Shown here piece after piece: positions 23,101 through 35,496 of a DNA stretch of 64,000 nt. Position numbers and translations under genes: made by a program. Location of the stretch: the NCBI GenBank assembly GCA_036346405.1, contig CM070566.1, forward strand, positions 51,091,268-51,155,267, written 5' to 3'. How positions within the stretch are numbered: position 1 is the stretch's first letter; every line of letters starts with the position of its first letter. Source of the stretch: Phyllostachys edulis. Taxonomy: Eukaryota; Streptophyta; Magnoliopsida; Poales; Poaceae. A model generated the notes under the pieces. It worked only from the letters and a program-made list of their open reading frames with translations. It was not told where the DNA came from and made no database searches.

Positions 23101-24276
23101 GGCGGTAATACCAGATTGCACTAGGAGGACTTTTCCAAAGAGAAGGTTTACTAAGATCAAGGTGAAAAGGAGTCCAAGTGATCACCAAAAGGGTTCACAA
23201 GAGCATAGAAGGAACTCCAGTGGTTATAAAAGGGAGACCTAGACCCTGAGGAGGTCTAAGCCAGAGAAGGAGATCTGGACCAGGGGAGATCCAAGTACTT
23301 AGGAGACCTAGACCTAAAGAGGTCCGGATCCTTGGATGATGATCACAAGAGGTGCGAGCAGTTCGAGACCTACACATGGGAGGTCCGGCTCGAGGGAAAT
23401 CAGAAGGGGGTCCAATTGAGCACAAAGGTGGTTCAATCGAATGCAAAGACGACCCAATTGGACACAGGTAAGTACAAGTGAATTTCTGGGCATTCCAGTG
23501 AGCATGGGGAAAACTCAAGCAAAAGACTTGAGGGGAGATCTAACATAAGAGTAGACCCCAAACAAAGAATGAGGTCTATGATCAAAAGGAGATACAGACG
23601 TCAAATAGATCAAGACAAAGAAGAGATCCGCACCATAGGTGAGGTCCAAGTGGTAAGGAGGTTTGGGCATACAAAAGGGTCTAATCATCCGGGAAGTCTA
23701 GACTTAGAAAAAGTCTGAACATAGGAAGGAGGTCTGAATCAAAGAGATTCAAACCAACAAAGAGAGTACCCAAATAAAAAGAAAAGTGGTTTAAAGCCAC
23801 AAGGATGATCTAGACCTCAGAGGAGGTCTAGCTGCAAAGGAAGCCTAAACCTCAAGGGAGGTCTAAACTATAAAAGAGAGATTAGGAGAGGTCAGGCCCA
23901 AAGGGGTCGGACCAACGAGATAGACTAGACAAAAGGTCTCAGTAGAGAGAGATTTCCAGGGGAGAGGAAAGACCCGAAAAGACAGGGAGGAGGCAACATC
24001 AACAGAGGTCAAACAAGAGGGATAGTCTGGACATATAAGAATGTCCAAATATAGGATAGAGAAAAGGAAACCCTTATCAAGAAAAGGAAAAATAGCTCCA
24101 GAGAGCTAGAGCAATACCAAAAGAACTAAGTTTTGGATTAGTTGAAGTTTAGTTAAGTCATTTTAAATTCTTCAAATTCTGAAATTCTCAAGTTAAGCTT
24201 GAATTATCATCAAAACCAAATGGTTCTTTTTATTTTTGAATATTTTCAAAAATGCTCTGAAAATCAGGGTGTTACA
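20120..24276 (-). repeat. LTR-like block, minus orientation, with GGAGGTC arrays
   Basis: On the minus strand it begins TGTAACACCCTGATTTTC at 24276, a typical chromovirus LTR start. An AATAAA-type signal on that strand lies near 20160 (CTTTATTT on the plus strand). Between about 21870 and 23970 the plus strand is full of GGAGGTC(C/T) motifs, the inverse of the GACCTCC motifs of the plus-oriented LTR at 16515. The lower border is uncertain and I found no clear target duplication. No real gene seen. Confidence 0.5.
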
Positions 24277-24412
24277 ACACAGCTAAAGGATACTAAACTT
24301 GTCTTTGCAAGTTACATTGACAACTGCTTACTGACCTTTCTTAAACAACTTCTACTTTACTAAACTAATAATCTAACCACTAACTACCTTAGCTATCTGC
24401 TAAAACCCTCAT

Positions 24413-25850
24413 ACATTCATTCATAATGAAGAGAGAGGGACTCATGAGACAGAGGATGGCCAGAGCCCAAGACCACATACACGCACTGAGACAGATTGAC
24501 GATGGCCGACATAGGGGAGGCAGATCCGGGTCGATGGCGAGGGCGGCATCGGCAGAGGAGGTGACGCCGGCGGCCGTGGAGGGACAAAATGGAATGGGCC
24601 GACATGGGCGGTCCCAACGAGGGTGGTGGCGCTGCTCAAGGCAATCAATGGCGGCGCAGCAAGGGCATGGGGCGGCCGGAGGTGGAGGGGAAACGAGGCG
24701 GCAACGCACGGGTGAGAGACTGGAGAAATTAGGGGAAGCACAAGCACCGGCGAGGTGTGGGGGACTCACCAGGTCTGACGGTGGAGGCTGAGGAGGCCCG
24801 AGGCGAGCGGGCGGCGGTGCGGATGCCTCGCCATGGGGGTGACGCTCTGGTGGGGGAGAGCTCAATGGGAGGTGGTGATAGCTTCGGGGAGGCGAGGAGG
24901 TGCTCCCACAGCGAGGAATTTGGGGATGGCTTGCTAGAGAAGGATCGACGGTGCATGTAGTGGTTTTGGCCGTCGGTGGAGAAGAAGACGGGGCGACGAG
25001 CTGCTGGCAGGGAATACTCCAAATTGGTTGAGGGGAATGGCTCATGGGCTTCCGGGACACCGAGTGACGGTCGCGGCCGGCGTTGAGGTTCACCGCGGCG
25101 GCGGGATTGGCTAGCGGGCGTCTTCGCTGGCCGGGAGCGAAGCTCGCACCTTCGGTGTTTCTTCTGGTCTTTCGATCGGGAAGAAATGGGGAGGAGAAGC
25201 CAGAAGAGGGCGGCGGGTGGAGCTCAGTGTGGCTTCTTGTAGGTGGGCAGGCAGAGGCTGCGATGGCCGGCATGGGCAGTGAATTGGTGCGTAGCGGCCA
25301 TGCAGGAGTGAGGGCGAGGGCACGTGGAGGCGACATGGAGGTGAAGCTCTGGCTTGTGGGGCGCGGCCGTCGGTGAAAGAAGAAGGCGGCGATGCAGGGC
25401 GAGTTGGGCTGGCACGGGAAGAGTAAATGGGCCGACCGAATTCGGCCCGAAACCAAAGAGGAATTTTTAATACTTTTTGCATTTCAGAAATTGAGTTAAA
25501 TGAAATAGGTTTTTAGAAAATAGAAAATAGAGTTCAAAAATTCTAGAAAAATACACAAAATTTTCTTGAATTATTTAGAACTTAATAAAAATATTTTTAA
25601 CTTAACTTTAGCTTTTAATTTTACAAATAAATTATTTTGGCTTTGACATAAATAGGAAATATTTTTTATTCGAGAAAATTCAAAAGCTCAAGAAAAATAG
25701 TTAATTTTTTTTAACTTTAAATCCAACAAAATTCCAGAAAACTAAATAAATTATAATGAAAAGCATTAAAAATATTTTAAAACTCATAAAACCCAATAAA
25801 ATAATATTTTATTAATTTAAAAATTGGTGACAGAACTTTGGGCTGTTACA
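24413..25850 (-). repeat. Second LTR-like block, minus orientation
   Basis: On the minus strand it begins TGTAACAGCCCAAAG at 25850. CCTCA follows it on the plus strand (25851-25855) and also occurs at 24408-24412, a possible target duplication, although the far end would then be TA instead of CA. The 355-residue minus-strand open frame here is Pro/Ser-rich low-complexity sequence typical of such LTRs, and I do not call it a gene. Confidence 0.4.
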
Positions 25851-28800
25851 CCTCATCACGCACCGAGTTCTGGTAATGTTGGTTGAGGCAACTTCTATTC
25901 TGCACTCAACACTCCACCTTAGCGCTATAGCCCTTGGATCCCCCACTTCCGGACTTCTCCTACCGGTCCTGGGTTCCTCCATCACACTCACACATATATA
26001 ACTTACCCATTGTGGAGAGCATAGTCACGTAACAAGATAGCATTTTTTTACCCGCCGAAACGGAAAAATGGTTGGTACTAGTTTTATGCCATCTGACCGA
26101 GTAAGAGTTTTGTTGGCCCTTATATTTTAACCATATGTAAAGGGTCCCACTTCCTGCCTCATCTCTTACCTGCCAAGAGCCCCCTTTACCAGCCATAATA
26201 TTCTCATCTCACTTTCCTTCATTTCATCATTCTCAATTCTTTCACATTCATCTTAATCATTTTCATCTCAATCACTTGATTTAAGTTTTGGAAAAACAAT
26301 TTTGAATGAAATATACATAATAGTACAATATACTGTTTACATTTAAATTAACTATATTTATATTCAAGAGGATCGCTTGCCTTCAGAGATGTAGGAAAGG
26401 TCGGTCTTGTGAAACTCGTCACCGCTCTGTCGATCTTTGGTTAGATCTTCAGAGTAATCTGAAAGACATGAATAATAATATAAGTAAATACATAGTTGAT
26501 TTTGAGTGATATTATGGATACATAAGTTAGTAGCTTCCAATTGTTAGCACAATTTAATTTAAATAAAACTTTTCTAGTCCTCTGCTAAGTTAGCACTCAC
26601 CAATATAGCTGTTCTACTGTCTAATCACGCTAAGGTTGAAAACCCGAGGTTCACGCTTAATTAATTAAATTAACAAGATTAAATAGCTTAAAATGCCCGA
26701 CTAAATACCAGCGACGCACAAGATTGCTACACATGCAAGTTAGCCTATTATTAACAGAAATAACGGCTACTCAACTCTTTTTAGCAATTAATCCACAGAT
26801 TGATTTTAAGTTGGTTGATCTGACAAGACCCAAGTTAAATCATTCAATCGCAAGAAATAGCAGCTAACAATTATTTAATTAACGACAACTGCTACTGAAA
26901 TAGACATTAATCGCAACAATTAATTAGAATCTACCTATTTTCCTAATATTTTCCCTAAACCTAATTCCCCTAACCTAATCTCTAATCTTACCCTAACCTC
27001 ACTCTCTCTCTTCCTACATCCGGTCGGCCCCTACTCACATGCTCACATCTCTCACCTACACTTCTTCTTCCTCCCCTAATTAATCCTCTCTCTCTCCCCC
27101 CCCCCAAAATTTCTCCAACCTCTCCTCAACTTTGATCTTTCTTCCGGGCTCTCTGGCTTTGGCCGGCCTAGCCTACTCCGTCGCTGGCTCGGCCGCCGCC
27201 ACCGGCTCGCCCAGCTCAGGTCCAAGCCGTCAGCCGGCTTTCATTCTTTGTTGCTCCTGACGCCGCTCGGCTCGGCTCGGTCCAAGCCACCGCGAACTTC
27301 TCCCCCGGCTCCTCACTCTCCCCACGGTCTCCTCCTCCCTCCGATACGGCCGGTAGGCCAGCGCCACGTCCTCTTGGTTGCGCGGCTCGGCCTGAGCCCG
27401 CGCTCCTAGCCCGCCTCAGTCTATCGGCCTAGTGGCTTCGGCTCGGCCGGCTCGGCCTCCCGACCACCGGCGCCACGGCTCGGGACACTCCCCTCCCAAC
27501 TCATCCTCCAAGCTCTATGCTAAGCAGCTCAACTTAATATGCGTAGATGGCTCAAGTGCTGATGCTTACTATTGATGTATGAATGCAGAGCTTGATGTTT
27601 GCTTAGGAGAGGACTTGGCTACTGGAGAAAGCTGCTACTAAGGTACGCACTCACCTAAAGCTCAATATGTAAATGCCTTTACTTGATGGTTGGGGATTGA
27701 GGTTTTGGGGTCAAAGGATTTGCAAGGATGGTCGACAATGTTCGGGTTGGTGATGACTGTGGTGTGCAGGATGGGGCTGCTGACGGTGAGGAGGTGGTCG
27801 CCCTTCTGGCCGCCTTGGCGTCGCCGTGCTCCCTTGCTTCTTGGCTCCCTTCTTGGCTTGCTCCTTCTTCTGTCTTTGGTTGGAAGAGGCTGGCTGTGGA
27901 GGTGGAGGCAATGTGCTGGTGGGCTGAGAATGGATGGGTGAATGGAGTCGGTGAATGGGAATGGGGAGAATGAATGTGAAGGCTGGGGGATGAATGTGGA
28001 TGGTTGGGCAATGGGGGATGAACTGGGAGGGGTGAGATGGGGGATGAACTGGGATGGCTGTGCAATGAGGCTTATGAAGATTCTAGAGGCTTTGGTGCTG
28101 TTTGGCTTGTGAGAGGAAGAGGGATGCATCCGTGCCCTCTGGACTTGTGCTGCTGCTGCTACTGTGTGAAGTCTGAGAAAGAGGGTGTGGCTTTTGAGAA
28201 ATAGGGGAGGGAAGCAATAATAGGCTCAAGGGGGGATGGTTCGTTGATGCTGCTGCTATGCAATGAAGAAGAGGGGAGAGAAGGAATACAGAGGTGCTGG
28301 TGGTGCTGCCTAATAGAAAGATACAATGCTCACACTTTGATTGATGCAAAGCTCTCTTGTAAGCAATGTAATTATTGATTTATCTATCTAATGAGAATGG
28401 AAAATGCAATTTAATTATGACCTTGATTCTACTGTTGTACTGGTGAATGCAAAGGACTTTTGTACTGAATGATGATATTAAAATGAATAATGGAATGATG
28501 GTTCTACTGACTATGAATGCAATGCTCGCGAAATGAAACCCGAATAAACCAACGAATTGACATAAATTAGTTGCTTAATAACGATCTTAACACTATCGTT
28601 AGCTCACCGCTAAGACGAGATTAGTTACCACTAATTACCAATTACTGCTACTCGATTAGGTCTAATTACGCGGTTCTCACGTATAGCCAGCTAGATAAGG
28701 GTTCATCAAGAGATAATCACAGGGCTTAATGCAATCCATAAATTAATCCCTCCCAGAAAATTTGCACATTACACAAAAATTTTAATAAAAAGAGAGAGAA

Positions 28801-28976
28801 AGAAATACACCTAAAGAACACAAATTAAACTAAATTATCGATTTCTCCAAGAGAACTCTACCTCACTCTACCAATCTTTCCTCAGATCAAATAAAGAAAA
28901 ACAAAAACAATGCAGCTAAGCTAGCAGAAAGGCATCCATCCACTGACAAGAGAGAACAGCATATCATCTCGAAGCC
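25851..28976. other. Unassigned, probably repeat-derived
   Basis: I recognise no gene. AT-rich sequence (26200-27000) is followed by a CT- and GC-rich stretch (27000-27500) with many GGCTCGGCC-like words, then G-rich sequence near 27940-28060 with repeated GGGGATGAA words. The open frames at 27662-28129 are low-complexity. Confidence 0.35.
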
Positions 28977-29502
28977 TCATATCCCCATCACGGCACCAAT
29001 CTCGACGCATCTCCCGGCGCCAGCCGCCACCTGGCAAAACCCCCCGCCGCTGCAACAGCCACCAACCACGACCCCGTTCGCGACGCTCTCCGTCTCCGGC
29101 TCGACGTCGGACGCGTCAGTGAAGCGAAGTCTCAGGCGCCCGTCGGCGCGGGACGCACGGAACACCTCCCGCCGCTCGGCCCGCACCACCTCGGTCGAGA
29201 TCGGCCGCCATCGCGCGCGCACAAGATGAACGCCCTCCGCCGCGCGGCATAGCCGGCGAGAGGCAACTCTTCGTGCGCCGCCTCTTCTCCGACGACGGAT
29301 GGGTATCCATCAGCCCCGCGCCGGCGACCACCTCCTCCCCGTTCTCATTCGCCGCGGCCGCTCCGGCGACTGGGAGCTGGTCAATCTCGGCGTTGCCGCC
29401 GACGTCGCCGCTCTCCGACCCGAGGCTCTCCGTGCACGCCCACACCGTATCCCGCCGTCGGTATCCGGATCCCATCGCCACCGCCGCCGCTGGCTGGAGC
29501 AT
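28977..29502 (-). pseudogene. FANTASTIC FOUR-like (FAF) gene relic
   Basis: Three minus-strand frames read in order resemble a plant FAF protein, a family acting on shoot meristem size. The first holds WACTESLGSESGDVGG, matching the CTESLGSESGD motif of the family. The second holds RRRAFILCARDGGR. The third holds ISTEVVRAERREVF followed by RASRADGRLRLRFTD, which matches the core FAF domain. Two changes of frame, near 29265 and near 29205, are needed to join them. Either it is a decayed copy or the sequence has errors. Its surroundings are repeats. The family call rests on memory of motifs, not a search. Confidence 0.5.
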
Positions 29503-30880
29503 GGGATCCTCCGCTCTCTATCTATCTCGGTGTGGAAGGCTGGAACAGAAGGTGAGGCCCGGGAAGGGTGTATGTACGCGGGGGAGTGGTACAACCGTAC
29601 AAGCGTAATTACGTGGCACTCTGTTGCTTCTATATCTAGAGAGAGTACGGGGAGATCTGGAGCTCATAACCAACTGACGTGTGGGTCCATATTCGTTGTG
29701 GCCCACCTGTCTGTTATGCCTGCTCGTTGTCACAGCTGTGAGGGCTGCCATTGAGGCCCAGTCTATCACCTCACAAGGCAAGGTGATCGAACTTATCTAG
29801 AGGATGCGACTAGCTCTCGGACGTATGATTCGAGTATTAATATGGTTATGTGCTAGATGCAACAAAATATAGAACGTGTACAACATATCAAAAATTCATA
29901 TGCAACATTTCAAAGAAGAGAATATCTCAAAAATCTCAGAATTAAAACATTTGGAAAAGAACGTCATCTCAGAATCAAAACAAAACATCTGAAAAAGGAC
30001 GCGTTAAAAGCTCATCTTTGAAGGGATACGGGTAGGCTACGCTAGCTGACAATTTAAAAATTCTACCACGTAAAACAGGATGCCATGCAAGCAAGAGAAC
30101 ATAGATCGTTACCACCAGACGTGCAGTACAGCGAAAGAAGAGTTGGAGCAGCCTGATCCAATAAAGAGCGCATCGAGGTAGTGGTCGTAGTCGATCGTCT
30201 CCTCCAGCAACCTCAGCAGTTCCTTGTGAAGATCGCGGATCATCTTCAAGCGCAACAGCAACCGCAGTAGCACCTCTACGGTATCCACACGTCTAGGGAA
30301 GGAACACCGTACGCAGATATGCTAGCACCAAGTCGCACGGAAAGGCTCTCTCAAGAAGATGGTGGTAGGGATTCGGTGGAACAACTCACGTGTATCGCAT
30401 CTCCCCAAATAGCCTCAAGCATCTCCTTATATAGTGTCCATGACGGATTCTATCCAAACACGTTTGACAAATCGTCTCCGTACTGGTTTGTTCCAACCCG
30501 TTAAGTGTGTAACCCATTAGGTTCATGCGTAATCAGTTGTGGCTCAGAAACTCCTTTCCGATCACGAGTCGTCAGCGGCTCCTAGCAGAACATAACGATT
30601 CCCGAATACACACGAATTATATCAGACGAACCTTAATGCAATATGATCTACGACCAGGTCCGTATCACTAACGACCAGCTCATATCTCTATAAGACCGGT
30701 TTATATTTGGTCTCGACCAGTTCGTAACTCCTTATGACCAGGTTTCGACCACTTAGTGATCATGCTCGACCAGCCTACGACTAGCTCGTATCTCCATATG
30801 ACTAGTCTATGTTTGTAGGATCATATAGCACAATCAGAGGGGGGGGTAAATGATTGTACTGATTTCTTGCTCACAAATTC
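29503..30880. other. Repeat-like intergenic region
   Basis: No gene recognised. CAACA(T/A) words recur at 29855-29960, as they do at 33610-33800. CGACCAG-type motifs recur between about 30648 and 30815 (for example ACGACCAGGTC and CTCGACCAG), related to the GGTCGTAG motif elsewhere in the window. Confidence 0.4.
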
Positions 30881-30897
30881 AACCTTTCACCTGTGCA

Positions 30898-32720
30898 CTG
30901 GCCTTCTCACGACCTCCTCGAGAACCTCTCCGAGGACCTCTTCAGGACCTCCTCGAAGACCTCTTTAGGACCTTCTCAAGGACCTCTTCCAAGAAGACCT
31001 CTTACGCATAGCTTGAACAAAAATAATCCTGAGACAATGTCGAATAGATCTGATCTCTTATTTCTCAATATTGTTCTGTGTCTACAAAGTGCTCTACAAG
31101 CACCCCTCAAAGCTTTCAACCGAAAGATCTCTTTAGCTCTACCGCAAAAGCTACGTACCAAAGCCCCCGTAACAGCCACGGGAAAACACTTCCCCTCTGC
31201 CTTCTTTTATAGGCAAAGACTAATCCGTGTCCTCAACGACACGGTCACCACAACTTATCTCATCCGAGTACCAAGGGACCAAAAACCCTTCCAAACATGG
31301 GTTTTCTAATATCTCTAAACCTTCCAGATATTGAACACCTTCCATATCTCCTCACACGTCGTAAGCCTTCAGGACTCCACCTCCCAAAGCTTCTCCGTGC
31401 ATCAGCAACCACCTTTGATCTCCACGTGCTCCAATGCAAGCCCGACCACCTCGTGACATCCTCGACCCCCTAGACCTCAGATTTCCCTATCCTAGTCCCG
31501 GTCCTCCTTGTCATCGACCATGGTCGTCTTCACGCTCAACCTGCACATGCAAAGACCAAAGAACATATCCCAGCACAAGTTCTCCAACTTGGTCAATATT
31601 AGTTCACCCACGCATAACACACTATCAACCAGGTCCGCGACCAGATCAGTAGGTCTACGACCACCTCCAAGACGTTCAAGACGTCTACGACCAGTTCCAG
31701 TATGTCTACGACCACTCACCTGCATCGTAGCACTCGAAGCATATAGTAATTGGAATGAATAGGGTGGTCTTGTGAAGACCTCTGGGTGGTCCTGAGAAGA
31801 CCTTCGGGTGGTCCTGCAAGACCTCATGAAAGACCGCCTGAGAGGTCCTGGAAGACCTCGTGAGTGGTCTTGGAAAACCGTCCTAGGAGGTCTTGGAAGA
31901 CCTCCTGAAGACCTCCTGAGAGATCCTGGAGGACGTCTTGGGAGGTCCTGGAAGACCTTCGTAAAGACCTCTGCAAAGTCCTCTTGGGAGTTCCTGGAGG
32001 ACCTCCTGGGTGGTCCTGAGCGACCTCACAAAGACCTCCTGGGAGGTCGTGGAGGACCTCTAGGTGGTCCTGAACAGATTTGTCTTTTTGCAAAGACCAC
32101 GCCGCTATAGTACCTAGAAGACCTCTTCGCTACAGTACCTTGAAGACTTCTTCGTTACAGCACTTGTGATGAACAGTACCTGAAAGACCTTCTTGCTACA
32201 GTGCTTCGGAAGACCTCCTTGCTCTGATACCTAGATGAACAAGATGTCGGGTGCGGATTTGAAAGACCTCTTCACCGGGGGAGGTCCTAGACGATCCAGA
32301 TAGCTCCTAGGGGAGGTCTTGGGTGGTCCAGATTGAGCCGCGTTGGTGCTCTTGGGGAGGTCCTGAGTGATCCAGATTGATCCACGTCGATGCTCCAGAG
32401 GGAGGTCCTTGATGAACAAGATTGATCCAGAGGAGGTTCTGGATGGACGAGATTTCTCCACATTGATTCTCCTGGAGAGGTCCTGGACGGACGCGATTGA
32501 TGCGCGTTGGTTCTCCTAGAGAGGTCTTAGACAGTTGTGATTGATGCGCGTTAGTTTTGTTGGAGAGGTCCTGGACGGACGCGATTGATGCGCGCTGATA
32601 TTCCTTGGGGAGGTCGTGGATGGTCCAGATAACACCTGGGGAGGTCCTGATGAGTCCACGCAAGTGCTTCTTAGGAGGACCTTGAGGACCTCCGGCGAAC
32701 CTGAAAAGATCTTAAATAAA
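30898..32720 (-). repeat. GACCTC/GAGGTC array region of a minus-oriented retroelement
   Basis: Three dense stretches of the motif occur: 30905-31002 (GACCTC orientation), about 31765-32060 (both orientations alternating, forming palindromes such as GGAGGTCCTGGAAGACCTCC) and 32270-32690 (GAGGTCCT). The block overlaps the presumed LTR and internal region of the copia-like element that starts on the minus strand at 33594. No retroelement protein is encoded. Confidence 0.6.
32203..32225 (-). other. Primer-binding-like site (initiator Met-tRNA)
   Basis: On the minus strand the sequence reads TAGGTATCAGAGCAAGG, close to the TGGTATCAGAGC complement of plant initiator Met-tRNA. It lies about 1.35 kb inside the copia-like LTR start at 33594. 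This supports an LTR of about 32246-33594 and an element reading leftward. Confidence 0.55.
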
Positions 32721-33594
32721 CCACCCAAACGGAACAACAGAACCTTCCAACAACTTCAAATTCTAATGCAATCCAAGGGTCAATTATTCAACAGTAAAAG
32801 CCACGACCACGCCCCATGGTCCAACAGTATCTGATTGAACTAAAAGACCTTCTCATGTATTATCCCTTTGCCTCACGATATCTGGTTGAACTTCAGGTGA
32901 GATGTTATGTCATCCATGGACTGTTCAATACTTTCTTGATCAAGTGTCGGATAACTTCACGTGGTCGAACACTTCGACCACTAGTGGCATGGCCATGCAC
33001 TTCCTTTATCCGATCATATTGAGGGGCCTAGAGATATCTCTCCTGTTATATTAGGAGGGGCAAATCCCATATCCGACTAGTCACATTCCTCCGCATGTTT
33101 CACAGCATACCTGAAAGCTACATTTATAACTACCTAGTTGCAAAGTAGCATTTGGCAACCCCAAAATGTACTCTTACACATGTAGGAAACCATGCTGATC
33201 TCAGGTCTAAGGATTATACATTATCATTGCTTGAGACCAACTGATGACACATGAAATCATAATAATCTCAACAATGTCTCAAGGTAGGTCAATCCAACCC
33301 CATGTTCTCTAACATGTGTTCACATTATTGATTCGATATCCCTATATCCATGACCGGTGAAACATGGTTATCAATCAATACATGTGCTGGTCGATAGGAT
33401 CACTGGTGTTCCGACCAGGGGTACTTTTAGAATGACATCGTATAAGTTAAAAGAGCTTCACCAACAAGTTACATACTTGTCAATCTTATAGCCAATGATT
33501 CATCTAAGGAACAGAATAACATTTATTCAATAACACATAAACATAGACGTGATACAATCATCTCTATGATTGCCTCTAGGGTATGTCACCAACA
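32246..33594 (-). repeat. Copia-like LTR, minus orientation
   Basis: Read on the minus strand it begins TGTTGGTGACATACCCTAGAGGC at 33594 and shares blocks with the plus-strand LTR at 19424. The inner border is inferred from a CGACA just before the primer-like site. No second LTR of this element was found to the left, so it is truncated or rearranged. Confidence 0.55.
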
Positions 33595-33609
33595 ATCTTG
33601 CAATCATCA

Positions 33610-34590
33610 CGCGCAACAAAAATGAAGAACGTCATGCAACATATCAAGAAATAGGATGCAATATTTTTTCAACGGGTCGCAACATTTTTTTAACAGGTCG
33701 CAACATATCAAAAAACATGATGCAACATTTTTTTTCAATGGTCGCAATATTTTTTTTTAGTCGCAACAAAAAGACTATGCAACATTGTTGCAACAATCAA
33801 ACCAGCCGAAGATGAGCCTTCGAGCACAAGCGACGATGGCCTCAGAAGCAGAGGCCTTCTCCTAGGGGCTTTGTTGCAGCGAGAGAGGTATGGAGTCGAG
33901 AGGAGAAGGAGCGTGAGCTCCATCTGGCGAATGGGATATAGAGAAGGGGAAGATAAAGTGAGCAACCAGCAAAGAGATGAGGAAGAAGACAACATTACTC
34001 ATCTCACACAATGTAATAAAGAGTAGCACCATGAGCATTGCTCTCTTTTCACCATCACCAGCACTTTTCCCCAACAGACAAGAGAGAGAACGTGTGGGGA
34101 GTAGCAGGGAGAAGGCGAGAGAGAGAGAGAGAGAGCTCTGATATGTGTAGATAGTTGGAGTGGGGAGTGGAGATGGTTGGGGCCTAGAGATGGGAGTGGA
34201 GTTGGATATGACCGGATGTGGTCATGTGGACTAGAACGAGTCACCACTATGTTTGGAGATAAGGAATGAGTGGTGAGAGATGCGTATGAGCGCTAGTAGA
34301 AAAAAAAAGGAATGGATGGTGCTAAGTACTGTAGTGAGGCGTCCGATGATTTGTGTGTGGTCGGACACATGAATACAATCAACTACCTATCCACAAACTC
34401 TGACACGTAGGACCGGACCCATATGTCAGTGTGGGATAAGCGTCGCCGGAGAGGTACGCGTGGGGTGTGGGGTTCCAAGTTGGCGGTAGAAGGGATGGAA
34501 ACGCCACTCCTATCTCTATCCAGTCCACTGGCTTCTTACGTACAAGTGGCAGAGGCGTTAGAATAGCATGGAGTTCATTCTTATTCTTAG
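33610..34590. other. GCAACAT-rich repeat and intergenic sequence
   Basis: Words such as GTCGCAACATTTTTT recur at 33610-33800, similar to subterminal repeats of grass DNA transposons. Similar words occur about 3.7 kb to the left (29855-29960). A GA repeat lies near 34118-34134. I found no terminal inverted repeats and no gene. Confidence 0.35.
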
Positions 34591-35490
34591 CTCGTGCTGA
34601 GCTGATCGAGTAACTCGAAAAATATTAGTGCGGGGTGAAATTTGATTTTACATATCTTTTCCATGCTTTTTTATGTGCATGCATTACGATGAGATCTTGT
34701 CCTCTATGTAGATTGGATCTAATGTTCTAGCGTAGTTCTTCAGACGTAGTTTGCACGTTTGCGTATATGAATATTGAAGCAGGAAGTAATAAATATATGC
34801 CACCAATAACCCGACTATTAATTTCTTTGATGCACATCCCAGAAAGTGTGTTCAAGATCGTCGCAAAAAAAGGGGGGAAAAAGAGAAAAAAAATGTGTGG
34901 GCGCATGTGCAAAACGTCGATAATGTCATTTCTCACTACATATCTAAAGTGTCTTTCTTACGAGATGGATCGCGTACTTAATTACTTGTAGTACTAATTA
35001 ATCGCAAGTGCGCACCTAATGAGCGGACGAATGATCACCAGAATGACGCGATCAGGCATTGACGCCTCTTAAGTCATGTACGATGGACTTACATCAGTTA
35101 TCGATAGCCTCTGTTACGTAGGATTTAAATTGGTATCGATAAAAAAGAATAAAGAGAGAGAAATATGTTGTCTACAATCTTGTAGCTGACTGTAACACCA
35201 GAACCAAAGAAAGCATTAAAAGATTATGTGTTGTCTATAATCCTGTAGCCAACTGTATCACCATAACTCATTATATAAACTGGCTTTAGTATTATTTACA
35301 TGTGACATTTAGATACACGTAGATCCCCTGCTACGACATCCTGATGAAAATGCTTGTCCCTGACGGAAGCGCACGTGGAAATTGTGCTCGTCTGCCAGCC
35401 CAGCCCATTACAAAAGTGGATCGCGTACAGCACAAGAAGCCAATCCACGGCCCAGCCATTCCGGAAAGGATCGCGATCGGAATCTCAACG
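34591..35490. other. Intergenic region upstream of NUP107
   Basis: I see no gene or recognisable mobile element in this stretch. Confidence 0.4.
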
Positions 35491-35496
35491 CTTCAC

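Noticed and set aside
24389..25456. 355-codon minus-strand open frame, Pro/Ser-rich
   Set aside because: It shows no recognisable domain, has low complexity, and lies in sequence that starts like a chromovirus LTR (TGTAACAGCCC at 25850). GC-rich LTRs commonly give such open frames.
27662..28129. 155-codon minus-strand frame rich in Ser, Pro and His
   Set aside because: Derived from repeated GGGGATGAA-type words; no domain seen.
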